DNA from: Ascaris suum
Lineage: Eukaryota; Nematoda; Chromadorea; Rhabditida; Ascarididae
Assembly (NCBI GenBank): GCA_013433145.1
Contig: CM024170.1
Span: 13,863,866 to 13,927,865 of the forward strand
DNA: 64,000 nucleotides
Direction of reading: 5' to 3'
Shown: positions 37,170 to 50,235 of the stretch, piece after piece
Layout of the letters: the number at the start of each line of letters is the position of its first letter
How positions within the stretch are numbered: position 1 is the stretch's first letter
The notes under the pieces: generated by a model
Told to the model about the DNA's origin: nothing
Databases searched by the model: none
Seen by the model: only the letters and a program-made list of their open reading frames with translations
Program-made: the position numbers and the translations under genes

Positions 37170-40100
37170 AAAATCGACGACCATATCTTGAGGGCCGAGT
37201 GTCTTACAAAGGTAACCGAAACAAATTTTAAAGGGATACGATGCACTCAATAATGCCCACCAAGACAATGACTATCAAAGACTCTATTCAAACCCTGCCG
37301 TTATATTGTCTCGCTTTTCTATGGCTTACTGTACTCTGCTAAAGTTTGTGTCAGCTTACGGCTTACTGAACTTTCTATAGCTTCTGCGATTATCAGCTAC
37401 TGCACTGAAAATAGGGTCAAGAGACCAAATGTACCAAGTTTGCTTTTGCATGTTTTTTTGATTTTTTTTGCAACTAATAAAAGCAAATAGCCACTCGTTT
37501 ATCATACACATGGCAAGCAAACATCACACGACTCGTGAGAATAAATTCGGCATGTGAATGATAAGCTCTAATATTGTTTATTTATGCAACGACTGCAGCT
37601 AGAAAATAAGAAAAATTAATCCCCCCTATCCTTCGTAATTCTCCATGATCCCCATCGGGCAGATTCCGCCACAGAAATCATTCGAACCGGCTGTCTAATC
37701 AGAGTCCCTAATTCCTATTTCCCTTCAAAGCATACAACTATACTTCGGAGAATGTGGAAGTTTTTTCTAGGAGCACTTGTTCTTAAGTGGTCAATAACTG
37801 ATCCTGAAAAGATTTTGAACGCTATTTGTTTATAAACCGAACGTGATATTGTAGTGCTGAAGACCACGATAGCGTATTTCCCCGTTGTGGGCTCGGAAGC
37901 TCATAAAGTTTAGGAACTTCCCAGGGAATTGAAGTACAATGTAACAAAAGCTGGGAAGAGTATGTGCGTCCGAAGTGAAGACGCCTTGAACGTCAAACTG
38001 CTACGCGCATACATGCGAAAACAGTTTATGAAATTCGCGATTTTCGCAGAATGTGCACGTTCATGAGGACTTAGACAGAATGAAGTGATATGCCTATGAG
38101 AGACACCGCAATCGCACAACAAAAGCCTAAAATGATATATGCTTACTGGATCAAACCACTTCAACTATTTTCATATTGTGTCCACTGCCGCTTACATCAA
38201 TACGTGAATCGACCACATCATGAAACCATTTCGATATTTGCTTACCCATTGATTTAAACCGCTTCAAAACAAAATAAGAATCAGTTTGACCTTGTCGGTC
38301 AGCACCACGGTGAGGGATATCCCTCAAATGCTATATAGTAGCCTTTAAACAGAATGAATCAAAGTAAAGGATGCTACGTCCCAAACGCATCGAATATCAG
38401 AGTAATCCCCGCTTCAACCACGTTAACAAAATTCCCCTTGCATGTGTAATCGCCAAACGAGCAAAACAAGCGATCGTAAATGAGGCAAGAAATGCTTCGA
38501 AGCGCAAATGGACGGATGAAATGCTGTTCTAAATAGGTTCTTTGCTTTATTCAGTTGTTTCGTTACTAAACAATACATTTTTTGAAAAAGTTGCTCTCAA
38601 AGCGAACGACCCATTTTCGGCAAATCACCACATCATTATCCTTGTCGAGAAGAACTCTCCCACTGTTTAAAGAAACATGCGCTTTCAAATTTATGAGGTT
38701 AACGCACTATCCTAATCTCAAATGAATGGAAAAACGCGCTAGATGGGCTGACACAATACAAAGCAATTTCTTTAATAAGTTGCCAAGAAATAAGCAACTA
38801 TGCAGAATTGCGCCTTCATAATTTCATAAACCTTCTATAAAATGTTCATTCTTGCTAGAACTTCCTTCAAGCTGATCGAAAAAGACGAATCACGGAGTGG
38901 GATTTCAACTTGTGGTGTCCATTACGTCTAAAACAGATGTGATATCGCCATAATCAGCTTCTACAAAGGAAAACTATAAAAGTGCACGGGAAGCAAACTC
39001 AACAAGCTATCTTTTGCTGTTTTTTTTTCACCACATTCAATCTGTATAAAGCAACTCTGCATTAAACAGTCCCCTTTATCATGTCTGACATACAGCCCTC
39101 AATCTCTACAAATTTAACCTGCATAAATCAAGATTCCCTAGATTATTTCTGAATACCTCATGGGCAAAGAAAACGACTAAAAGCTAAACATCGCTTCCAT
39201 TTTTTTTTCATTTGTTTATTATGCACAATCTGAAAATAGTTATTATTGAACGGAAATTTCATCGTCCACATTCGTCGCAAAACGCTATGTATGAGGTGAG
39301 AGTAAAAAATAACCATAAAGTGTATGAAGTGGGAATGACAGATGGGTCGAGAAAATTTGTGACCATACTCACCAATGCTAACTGTGGATGTGCAAGTGCG
39401 TCAACAGAAAACCTAGCTCCTGAAACTCAACAATATTCGCTGTTTACTGAAACATATTCTTAAAAGTGCGATTCCACTCAAAAGGCTGGCCATAATGGGA
39501 GTGATTACGACAAAAGTATGAACCAAACTTAGCGCCGTTCTTGTTAGTTCAGATGAAAAAGGTTCTGAACTCAGTGGTTATAAAATCAAAAACAAAAGAA
39601 CTTCTATAATTACGTACCTGCGCATAATGATATAGGCGTGGAACAAACCTGCATATCTCTTCACATTATCGGAATATACTTTCATTCATCAAACTTCTAC
39701 CGCCATGAAAACTTGATCTTTCGTTTAGGAAGTGCATACTTATTGATCAGGCAATCATAATGCGTTACATATTCTTACTGCTCTGACATCAGATGAACTC
39801 ATCAACGAAGAGAAAATCTCTTATTACTCACTAATCAACGAGGCTCAGCTGCAAAATACTCTTTCTGAACAAACAAAAATTACTTCGCATAATAACGTCT
39901 TGATATGAAATTGATGCGCCAATCAAGGTAAGAAGAAATAAGACAGCACGTGCTGTCTAAGGTCTAAGATGAAAGATAAATCGGATATTTTATGGCGGCT
40001 TTATTTAGGTGCCAAAATGAAGCAAATAGCAATGATGAGTAAAGTGAAAAAAATCACTTCGATGTTTTGAGGCTGAGAAAATATCCATCGAAAATTGCAA

Positions 40101-40620
40101 TAATATTACAATGTAAGTATTCATGTCCTTTAATGATACTGCATGTTCCATTAAAGACCGAATTACTGCGTTCGTTCTTTAACGCTCCTCTAAAAAGTGC
40201 AAATAGGTGGACAATTAAAAACCCCATGTTGATATGCTCTGATACAAAACACACAAAGTTGAACATTACTTTATTCTTCGACTCCCTTTAGTAAGATGTC
40301 AAATCTAGCCACTGTTAGAAAGATGGATCCATTGCCAGTGATCAAAAGATCGTTCCGTGGACAGCGTACGAAAGATGGTTCGGCGACCCGAGTTTGAAAG
40401 GCCCCTCGGTGGCCAATAATCTAAAGTTGGGTCGACGGCCATTAAATAAACAATACCACCAACCCTTTTTTCTATATAACGCGAGGCGAATTACTATCCT
40501 TGGAAATGAAACTAAGTGCACTTAACAGTTTACTGCCAGCATAGAAGTAATGACTAGTTAACACGTAGTTGTCCGTTTGTCACAGAAGATAGATAGAAGC
40601 AGGAAAAGTTGCTTGAAAAA
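37170..40620. other. No gene confirmed
   Basis: AT-rich. A plus frame at 39,212-39,463 (with NAMYEVRVKNNHKVYEVG) and a minus frame at 38,164-37,910 are open for about 84 codons each, without strong splice support. Confidence 0.3.
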
Positions 40621-40661
40621 AATGTTTAAATTGATGGAAGAAACGGAATTAGCCGACCAAC

Positions 40662-42192
40662 CTGATTTTGCTTGGCCGTTATTGTGGGATGGGTTCGGGC
40701 ATTGGCGGAGATTGGCGCAAGAAGTTGGTGACGTTTAGGCCTCGCACCTGCCACTGTCCCAACGCCTCCACGCATCTGCCGCTTCTTACGCCTGCCGCGC
40801 GATAAGTGACGCTGCAAATACGACGAAAAGTCACTATAATTTACAAATGCAATGATAATCTACATTTATATTTCAAAATCAACCAAGGTACTATAACTTT
40901 TAAACGAGGAAATAAAGATAGGGAAAAATGATAAACGATGAAAAAGTGCTAAAAGCCGAATGGATTCTAACAGACAGCCAATTAGCTCATAATTAAATAA
41001 AGAAAACGCATGAGGCAGAATTAGATAAAAGTTAGTGTTTGTGAAGGGACCAACTGATCGTAAATCTGATTATAAGAGCAAAAGGTATAAAGAGAGAGCA
41101 GACCATATATGACACTTCCAGGTGTATTTAAGACATGAAATTGACAAGCCGAAAAAATAGCAAATAATATCACTCAAGCGAAGACGTTGGACGCAAACAC
41201 GAATTTCCCACAGCGACTTTTGAGTTTTATGCGTACATACTTTTGTATAATTCTTACTTGGGAACAATGAAATAACTAAATAAACAAATGGATATGCAAA
41301 ATATTGCTTGTAAATGGACCATCTAAATTAACGAAACAATGAGCGATTTAAATTTTATCACGAGAGGGGAAGAGGTGCTGTACGGAACATAGGGAGACCA
41401 AATCTCGATAAACGATTAAAAATTTTGAAGGAAAAAGGAAGAAAGGAGAAAAGGAACATTGGGATTTAAAAATTAAAAAATTAAAAAAACACCAGGTCTT
41501 GAACTTGGTAGCATAAACGTCTCTATCGATTTTCAGTGCACAATTCTAGGAGGATAGCGCTCTGGAATTCATCCACTTAGCGAGTATAACCTTTACTAAA
41601 TTAGGCAACGAAAAAGTGACGTAAATACAGATGGCGGCAAGTAAACTTTACTAATTTCATTAATATACAAATTGAACCAACCCAACTGAGTATATCATTT
41701 TGTTTGCAGGCATGAAAATGTTTTCAATCGACTGCTGATCTAACTAGAACAGGCTATCTTTTCAACGCTGAAGCAACGAAGCATACATTTGCACAGCCAA
41801 ATTTTGCCCATTTCTATTCACCCCATCATCTGTTCCTTTCAGTTATTCGATCCAGCTGTGTAATTTTTATTTGAAAATTGCTCTTATGAACGATACAGAC
41901 CACCATAAATCTCGCGTGTTCTTTCTCACAAAAATCATAATCGTACCCCTTCAAGAAAACGCACAAACGTTGGAATTCCTTCTGCAATGGCAAAAGCAAA
42001 GGTGATTTCTTTCTGAGTTGCATATTCTACTGCAATTAAGCACAAAAACTCAATCAACGAAACTCATGTCACTGCAATAAATTTTCATAGAAAATCAAGC
42101 CGATCGCAACCTAAACAACTGCAAAATCTGCATACCTCTCTGAAAGCATCGGGATTTTCATCTATCGCTTTGAGAAGTGCTAAATTTGTCCG
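40662..42192 (-). CDS. Three exons of an unrecognised minus-strand gene (partial model)
   Basis: Exon 42192-42136 (57 bp, phase 0/0, acceptor CATTTTAG, donor GAG|GTATGC) encodes TNLALLKAIDENPDAFRE. Exon 41981-41930 (52 bp, phase 0/1, acceptor ATTGCAG, donor T|GTGAGA) encodes KEFQRLCVFLKGYDYDF. Exon 40811-40662 (150 bp, phase 0/0, acceptor TTTGCAG, donor CAG|GTTGGT) encodes a very basic region with RGRRKKRQMRGGVGTVAGAR and PKRHQLLAPIS. The first two join in frame. At least one more exon is needed before the third. The basic segment could be a nuclear or nucleic-acid-binding tail, which is inference only. Confidence 0.4.
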
Positions 42193-42326
42193 CTAAAATG
42201 CACATGGTTTGCATGCTTTTTGTGTTTTTTTACCTATCAAGTCAACGACCTATCGATGAGATAAGCCGATTCGATCCGAGCTTTACCTAAGTATCGGCAT
42301 TTGTTAATAAGCTGACAGGCATACTG

Positions 42327-42680
42327 ATGATGCGCGTTTTTGCAACTGCGCCCACTAAACTCACTGACAGAATGCCTTCAGCACCTATATTTGAACTAAT
42401 CCAACCACTCCGCTTCATAAAAGACTGTTTTTTCGACCCGACTGTTGTTTTTCGACCCGGAATTGACCAATCGGTGCAAAATCAGCAAAACGAGAGATGG
42501 AAAAGGGCCTTGACATGGTTCCTCTCAAATGGTGCAGAAATTTCGTGTGAACGAAACGGTGAAACTCCCAAGACTGCGTTTCCAGTTATGGGTCGTGCTA
42601 AGTTATTTGGTTTCCTGCCATCTTATGCTCCCAAGATCAGATACGACCTGACGACGAAACAGCAACAATTGAAAAGGTAG
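42327..42680 (+). CDS. Candidate plus-strand coding frame, unrecognised
   Basis: 117 codons from ATG to TAG, containing WKRALTWFLSNGAEISCERN and FPVMGRAKLFGFLPSYAP. The last sense codon overlaps a donor-like AAAAG|GTAGAG, so it may be an exon rather than a whole gene. It lies on the opposite strand to the exons at 40.7-42.2 kb. The opposite frame at 42,806-42,603 is also open. Confidence 0.27.
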   Translation: MMRVFATAPTKLTDRMPSAPIFELIQPLRFIKDCFFDPTVVFRPGIDQSVQNQQNERWKRALTWFLSNGAEISCERNGETPKTAFPVMGRAKLFGFLPSYAPKIRYDLTTKQQQLKR

Positions 42681-42809
42681 AGATGGCTTAAGGGCCACGA
42701 TCAGGCGGAGAACGCGCGGCGATGTTTTGTCAGCAAGGCTCTTGGTGTGGAAGAAAGAAAGTAGTTCTGGTTCAAACGGATTCCCAGGATGATGTCCTCC
42801 ATACAAACA

Positions 42810-45800
42810 CTTCTCATTAAGGAAAAATCAAGAACTCATTGGCATGATAGCTGATCGATTCACGGTATATGCGACTCATTTTGGAATGTTAGAAGCATAC
42901 CGAATAACGAATTTTTTGAAATCAAAAAAATGTTTTGGGTAAAAACAAACTTTTAAGTTTGCAAAACAAAGACTAGCCTGAGGTCCGCCATTCAGCCTGA
43001 AGGAAGCAAAATCTCATAGAGTGTGAGAATATAGTTTTGTGCAACTTGTCGTGAACGATGAACCGTTTATAGTCATGTTTTTATAACCCACCTAGCTTCA
43101 GTCCGACTGTGCTTTGTTCACAGTGGGAAACAGATATAGTAAATCCATACTGAAGAAAAAAATATGTTCAACACCGATGGGAACTGCGATTTAATGGAAC
43201 AGCCATATGTGCATGTTGTAGAATGTAAATCACTCTGCAACAATAACAAATCAAACAAAACAAACATCGGCTTGTATATCGCTGTGGACACATCTTTGAA
43301 GTGTTAGCAATATTTTCAGCCATATTCGTTGACTACATAATTTCCACGTCTTTCTTCCACGTTATGATTTCTTCACTGTTCGTGAAGCGATAAATAAACA
43401 TGCATACGAAATCCTATAAAACTCAACGTTGACAGCTCCCAACAGTCGCGCAGTGATAAGAGCTGAATTAGTGGATGCTGATAACGCAACCGATAAATCT
43501 TCACATCGCGTTTGATGTACCCGTTGAATTTCGATACGTCAAAACGTATCTGGGATCCTAGCTTCGTGCTACTCTAGTCCGGCTGTTAAAACGAAGCAAT
43601 GGCCATTCTCAAACGTGTTATAAAGCTCCTAACGAGTTATTCTTAAAGAAGCCCTAAGCGATCATAATCGCAAGTGCAGTTATTCATAAGAAAATGTACT
43701 AAAGGCTTTTAAGATTCCCGGTTTGACCACATGTCTATTAGCCTTTACCTGCAACCTTGATGCTGTTCGAAAATGTATCGAAACAACTCACAGGATCTGG
43801 GACTTTCTCTACAGCACTTCCAGCAAACCTGCAGAATGAATCACTTAACATTAACTGTCTTCAGCGAAATCGCAGAAAATGGAAGTACGCTTCATTTCAA
43901 GGATTGGCGCTAGGAAGGCACATGATAGTATAAGCCCATATTTGCTTTTACGAAAGATGCAGCTGTATTCAAACCACTATCCTATGGCGAGCCGTTTACA
44001 TGAAAACACTTCTGAAAACAAAAACGCTGATGAGAACAAAAGGATTACAGACCTTGGTGCGAAAAACTGATCTTCCAGGGGTGCTGGATAGTACTCCTCG
44101 TTTTTCACATTCTATGTCGCTGATGCATATCAACTACTTCTCTGCGGCAAACCAGTTTTATTTGCTGGTGAAAATCGATCACGACAGTCTCTTCCATACT
44201 CCGATATAATACTACGACACAATCATCCGTGAAGCCATTGCCGCCATACCCCTGGACTGCCAGCTGCCCTCTTACCTAACGTGAACCAATCTATTCAGCT
44301 GTTCCACTCGCATCCAAAGCTCGAAATCTAAGGCTACTGAATGACAACGTAGACTGTTTCAAATCCCATCTCCTGTCTAAAATTAACGCTTGACCAAATT
44401 ACTGCCAATAGTTACCTCCTTAGCTCCAGAATGGAAAAAATATTCACTGAAAATTTGGTTGCTTCGACAATGCGATTGCTGCTGTCTATTGCAATGTCTG
44501 CGAAAAGTGTATCGTTTCTATACGGCAGACAATCAACGATTCACTGGAATATTATTTAAAACCGGATAATGTTTCAGATTTGACTAACCTTGAGCTCAAG
44601 GGGGGAGGGGGATATTTTCAAAAAATCCGGGAACCAGTGAACGAATTGGGGTAGTCATTTCGGGACGTAACCCCGCACCCACGCTGCTGAACTTGATGCA
44701 GCCTATGTTAGTCCTCCACTCTCATCCAATCATGCCAAAAAAGGCAATAAAAGTAACGAGAATGAGCTCTGGGCGTCATCAGGTTGCACTGCTCTGATGA
44801 TTCCATGGATAAAATAACATAATAAACGAAAACTTCTATCCGATCAAAAGCCAACCGGTGTGAAATACACATACATTACTTCTCACCTTTAAATGCCTAA
44901 GACTCCTTTTAGAGGTGATGAATCAACGGGAAAGATGGTAAAAGAAGCTGTTCTATGGTGCGCAGTATAGTCACTACATTCCGTATTTCAAAAATCAGTG
45001 TTATCCCGGCCGGAAATATTGCATAGAAAGATGAAAAAACGTACAAACGTTCCTATAAACTTCTTATGAACAAGGAGTTATCATCGCAAATGCGTGTAAA
45101 AGTGCCTCAGTGCAATATTAGAGACGAAGCGGATAAAAATACAATCTTACCAAATCAAGCACCTGATAAAGTTTTCGGCCTTGCGATCAGCACAAGCGCA
45201 TAATTCTGCTGTATAATTGTTGCTGCTGTTTGCAAAGAACCCTTCGCAAAAAGGACTAAACCTGAATGTCACATGCGGCAGTTAAGTACTACACTTCCGA
45301 CATTCAATGCCACATTCCCCTTCCATTCAGTCGCGCTTAGAGAACGGAAGGGGAAGGAATCGATGGAATTGTACGCCTCTTTTGAGCTATCCTTAGAGTT
45401 TCCATCAAAAAACATTTAAAGGTCAACAGTAGAAGCATTTCGACAAAAAACTGTCCACCGAAAACTTCAAAAACGCTTCCATTATTCGCCCCCCAGCGCA
45501 TCCCTGTTCTGCATATGTTTTCAGCAGAAAAGATTCGTCCCCCCGACAAAAAAGTTAAATCTCACAGGAATTGCTGCCAGCTGTAAAAAAAATCGAGCTG
45601 GAGGCACAAAATGGCAGCGATAGTCGGGCGCTGTAGCACGAAATGCAAGGGAAAGGAATAGGGCGGAGGTGAGGTGGCGAGTGGTGCGCACAGCATTTAT
45701 GTGTGCCGTCCGATTTTGTCCTCTCGCAGATCAATAGTGTTCTAACAACGCTGTCGGCCAGCTTACCGAGCTGAGGACATCGTTGGTGCAAAGATCATTC

Positions 45801-46090
45801 CGCAATATGATGCCGCTCCCACTGGAGCAGTTTAGGCCAGTAAACGAACGCTATGCTTACTAGGCCTATGAACGCGAAGCCGAAGTTATTTTGCACCTAC
45901 ATTTTATAAGGTTCATTAAAATTCAACTTCAAATCATGTGCGTTATTTTTGAAACGCATTTAACCTCTCCCCCTCCCGTCATATTCTTTCCTTTCGAATG
46001 GACGTATTTGTTAGCAGTAACTGGTTTCGAATGTGTATTCGTGGTCAGCCTCGTAGTAAATGAAGAAGAAAATGGCAAGCAATGATGGAG
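42810..46090. other. No gene confirmed; GC-rich patch at 45.55-45.79 kb
   Basis: Mostly AT-rich. At 45,555-45,791 a GC-richer patch leaves a minus frame open (78 codons, including KLADSVVRTLLICERTKSDG), possibly an exon of the same gene as 46,438-46,259 or unrelated. I could not place splice sites with confidence. Confidence 0.25.

Positions 46091-46091
<1 letters not shown>

Positions 46092-46183
<92 letters not shown>
46092..46183. repeat. (AT)n microsatellite, about 92 bp
   Basis: Uninterrupted alternating A and T. It produces spurious Ile-Tyr repeat frames on both strands. It lies just downstream of the candidate terminal exon at 46,259. Confidence 0.97.
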
Positions 46184-46186
<3 letters not shown>

Positions 46187-46258
46187 GAAAGGTGAAGAAA
46201 AGGTGAAAACAATAAGGAATACGGGCACCTTTATGAAAAATTCCATTTAATAGGACAG

Positions 46259-46438
46259 TTAACGAACCCATGAGCGATCCGTTATGGGAGCGATAAGTTG
46301 AATAGCGTTCGGCTGTAAAAAATCGTCGTCCTGTGCGTCCAGATCACTCGACTCGTTGCTAAGATCACTGCTGTATTGCTCCTCTCGATTTAACGGTGCT
46401 GCAAGCATCTTTCGTCCGTTTAGAATTTCTGACAATAA
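46259..46438 (-). CDS. Terminal exon of an unrecognised gene
   Basis: 180 bp, phase 0, after an excellent acceptor (a long pyrimidine-rich tract ending TTATTCAG). It encodes LLSEILNGRKMLAAPLNREE, an acidic Ser/Asp stretch (SSDLSNESSDLDAQDDDF), then IQLIAPITDRSWVR and TAA. ATTAAA follows within about 10 nt and may be the poly(A) signal. The composition is strongly protein-like. Upstream exons should lie above 46.5 kb on the minus strand; a coding-like patch at 47,290-47,120 is a candidate. Confidence 0.5.
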   Translation of the reverse strand, partial: LLSEILNGRKMLAAPLNREEQYSSDLSNESSDLDAQDDDFLQPNAIQLIAPITDRSWVR

Positions 46439-47382
46439 CTGAATAAATGAGAGATAAAAGAAAAGTTGGAACAAAAAGTCTTACAACAAATTTCATCGCC
46501 CAAACGTGTTTACTTAAAAAAAACAGGACTTCTTTCAGAGCCGTTTACTTATTGCAATATTTCTCTTTGCTCAACTTCTGTTGCAATATATCGGACACAA
46601 TTTCCAACGTACAAGCTTCACAAACCTCGATACAACGTTTGTTTGGATCTACTATGCAAAAACTATAGTGAAGATATGAGCTATAGCTGCAACAGCTTAA
46701 CATGAATTCCATTCGGTGAAACCGAATTGCATGCGTTTATTATTGCAGCAATAGCTGATATATTTAAATCTCTGCAAAGACTTTTAAAATTTATGCCCAA
46801 ACTCAGAAGCGCATATTTTTTAGAACTGCCCACCGCTTAGAAATGAATCGCGATTTTAGGGGAAATGACAGTTTTTAGCCAAGATTAACGAAAAACTTCA
46901 ATATAGTCATGCTTCCGTCGGCATTCTAAACAAACGTTATTTCTGCAATCAACTTTCTCCCATTGAAGAGCACAAGAGCGATGTAGTAATCACAGCTGAG
47001 CTTTAGCACTTCTTCTATCATTTCCCAGTCTCAAAGGCGTGAGAAACTGAGGCAGAATTCACGCAAAAATCAATGAAAAAAAAAGACAGCGCATATCTGA
47101 ATAGCAGTCGGTACAACTGCTTAACGATAATTCGTGATAATTTTTGCAGAAAACTGCGGTGGCTCCGACACTGAAACGCAGCTCTGAATCACAGCAAGAT
47201 GAAAAGAGCACATCGACGGAGATGTTCCCATCGACAACATGCACTTTTTGCCAACGAAACGAGTGACGCCGTGAAACAATTTCCACACTCGAGATGTATA
47301 ATATCTAATCAAGCGGAGTGTTGCTTTGCTGCATAAAACTGCACTGCACATTTCAACAAGATTATTCCCGTTCATGGAATCG

Positions 47383-47515
47383 CAGAGACAATTTCAGCAG
47401 TAGGATTATGCAGAAAGAAAGGAGGACGTCACCGACTAGAAATTTGCACACTGCAGATATCGATACATCAAAAATGCTGCTGCTTGCAGCTATAAAAGAT
47501 GCGAGCTTTCATTAG
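47383..47515 (+). CDS. Candidate plus-strand exon, unrecognised
   Basis: After acceptor CAATTTCAG it is open for about 40 codons: RIMQKERRTSPTRNLHTADI, then KMLLLAAIKDASFH and TAG. A second coding-like stretch follows at about 47,658-47,791 (SASANSDRAEIPKRRLEWLS, ending QTTTKS and TAA). The two are not joinable by clear splice sites. Confidence 0.25.
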
Positions 47516-48207
47516 CTGCTGTATTCAGCCTCCCAGGTCTTGTAAGCATGAAAAAGTTGCAACGCTTCTCTGCAAGAATCTCCACGACGAGAAGCTTTGA
47601 GGCAATGAATGCCAGCTTGCAGCATTTTTGTATTGCATTCTTATTTTTTCCTCTCGAAAAGCGCTTCCGCTAATTCCGACCGAGCAGAAATTCCGAAGCG
47701 CAGACTTGAATGGCTATCCGATACCGTTTTGCAGACTCATCGTATAGGAGAAAGATCTGCCATAGGAAGTGTTCAGACGACCACTAAATCTTAAACGGCT
47801 CTATATCACCAACACCTTCTAATTACATTTTTGAAAAATCGAAGCGAGAGATCTTGATGTCTACGTTTGTTCAAATTCGCCCATTCACAATCGTCGAACT
47901 TTTCCAAAAATATATTACTCACTCATTTGCCATCATGTTGAATACAACTTCAGGCTTAACTGAGGGTAATACCGCCCCTTTCATTTACTCTTCCCTCATC
48001 GTTTTGCACCAAATTTAAGCGGGCGTCAGCACTGCACTGCTCTTCAGCGATACTGGCTGCTCAGAGAATTTCTCAACATCGAAAAAGAAACACAGCCGAG
48101 AACTCGCTGTTCAACATCGAAATCAGCTAGGACGAGTTTCTTAAATGCCAAACGCATATAATAATGGTAGACCATATCAATTCACCGAAACTTCACAAAT
48201 ACATACA

Positions 48208-48210
<3 letters not shown>

Positions 48211-48270
<60 letters not shown>
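48211..48270. repeat. (AT)n microsatellite, about 60 bp
   Basis: Uninterrupted alternating A and T, followed 80 bp later by the 31-bp tandem repeat. Confidence 0.97.
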
Positions 48271-48272
<2 letters not shown>

Positions 48273-48350
48273 GTAGTGAATAGATATATGCGTAAATATG
48301 CACCTGCACATACGGACGAGAGGAAGGATGAGTAAGAAAACAGATCTAAA

Positions 48351-48443
48351 CATCAAGAGGGCAACAAACCTGAAATCTGATCATCAACAGGGCAACAAAC
48401 TTGAAATCTAATAATCAAGAGGGCAACCAACCTGAAATCTGAC
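48351..48443. repeat. 31-bp tandem repeat, three copies
   Basis: Three direct copies (48351-48381, 48382-48412, 48413-48443), each containing AGGGCAAC and TGAAATCT with a few mismatches, plus a partial start of a fourth (CATCAC). Minisatellite; no coding frame runs through it. Confidence 0.95.
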
Positions 48444-50235
48444 CATCACTTGTCGCTCGATGGCCATCCGCGCGAGCGAATATTCTGCGCATGCGATTAG
48501 TTGTGCTAAGCAATGAAGTGGACGTTCGTATTAAAATCTCGCAACAATGGCTCACACGCAATATGAACGCAAATAAATCGATGTTCTACCTCTAAAAAGA
48601 AGCAGCATAACCTGAAGAAAGCATTAATGCAACACAGAAAAACGCCACTTTTGCATACTTCAAATCAACAGCTTCAAAAACGCAACCGACATCGCTCTTT
48701 GAATATCATTTTAAGTATAGAAGAAATCGTAGCATTTGGCAGCAGTTCTGGTCAGCAAACCCTGAGTAGTCCATCAGCAAACTATATTTTGTCCGTGGAT
48801 AGAAAACAGTACCCACTAGAACACATAACAAAGAAAATGTCAGCTAATCGATATATTTGTTTGCTATCTCGGTAGGAAGTCGGATCAAATGCATATAAAC
48901 GTCTGCATTAACCTTTACGACAAGGCTCCAAATGGGCAAGTACACAACCCTCTATACCTAAATGGAGGCGAAGGAAGAAGAAGCGTTACAAAATTTATTT
49001 CTCAAAAATGACACACAACCAAACAGTGAATAAGTATTTTTTCGACAGCAGCACTGCAAAGATAAGAAAACAGCATGAACGAACACTGGAAGATAGGAAA
49101 ATTCAAGAAAATTTTTGAAAAAATCACTGAAGAGCGCAAAACTGAGGTCAGTGAAAATATCAGCAAACTGGAAGCCTTGAAAAAGCAGTGACGAGCCAAA
49201 TCGCGAAAACTCGAGAAGGAACGCCAGTGCTTGATTCCTTCGGCACCCTAAATGCCATTTTTCTTTCTTTTACTACCTCGAAGACTCAACATGGACCACT
49301 ATGAAACGTATGCCTCCCGCTACAGAAAATGACTGCACACAGTGATGATGACCAGTAGCATGCCCTCATGGCACCGCAACGAAAGCGCTTATTATTACAT
49401 CCATAAGCATTAAATATACACGAAGTTTCTAATTTTCTGGCTAAGCTAAAGATTTCTCACCTCTCAGTTGAGATCGCACATTCGTATAAATTCTCGGCGT
49501 TTTGGGCCGTTACAAAATCTGCGTTAGGGAAACCAACAGGAGGACACTGCATTTACAAAGTTTTGAAGTGAACGCATCTGCAACCACCGGTAGCAAGATA
49601 TTTAGGGAACGCGACTGGGATCAACAGCTTTGGTATGACGAACATAAGAAGGATGAGAAGGACGCCGTATGAAACATACTTGAGGCTACCCCAAACATGA
49701 TAAACATGGAAGAACGAGCACATACGCATTCAACAGCGATGCGGAGTTCAGTTCAGTTGCAACAACTGACAACAGAGTGCGCCCACACGGCCGATGAAAC
49801 TCTCTCGCTGTTTCACTCGTGATTAGTTGTTGGCAGTTTGCGCTTTGATAAACACTGACCTAGGCGGTGGCGAAACGCCCAAAAATGGCATAACGCTCAC
49901 CGCCCATTCCTTCATTTTTAACCAGGCAACCATCGCCCAATACGGTTTTCAACATTGTGCTGCAGGATGTTATGCTTGCATAGGTAAGTGGAAGCAGCTC
50001 TAATGCGAGGATTCGAACGAAAGTTATCAGTACTGACTACGCTGAGGCCTTTGGCCCAATGGGTTAGAAAAGCTGTGCTTTAAATGGAAGCCCACAGATT
50101 TCTGGCTCGCTCTTGAAACGAGCAGAAAGAGCACTTTCTCCTCAACTCTTTTTTAAAAGACGAACTTTAGCAGTCCCTCATCACATGGCCAAGCAGTCAC
50201 CAGTTAGTGCCAGTAACTGCCAATAGTCACCTGAC

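Noticed and set aside
49990..50080. Possible tRNA gene (B-box-like GTTCGAATCC on the minus strand)
   Set aside because: The bases flanking the loop cannot form a T-stem and no acceptor stem was found.
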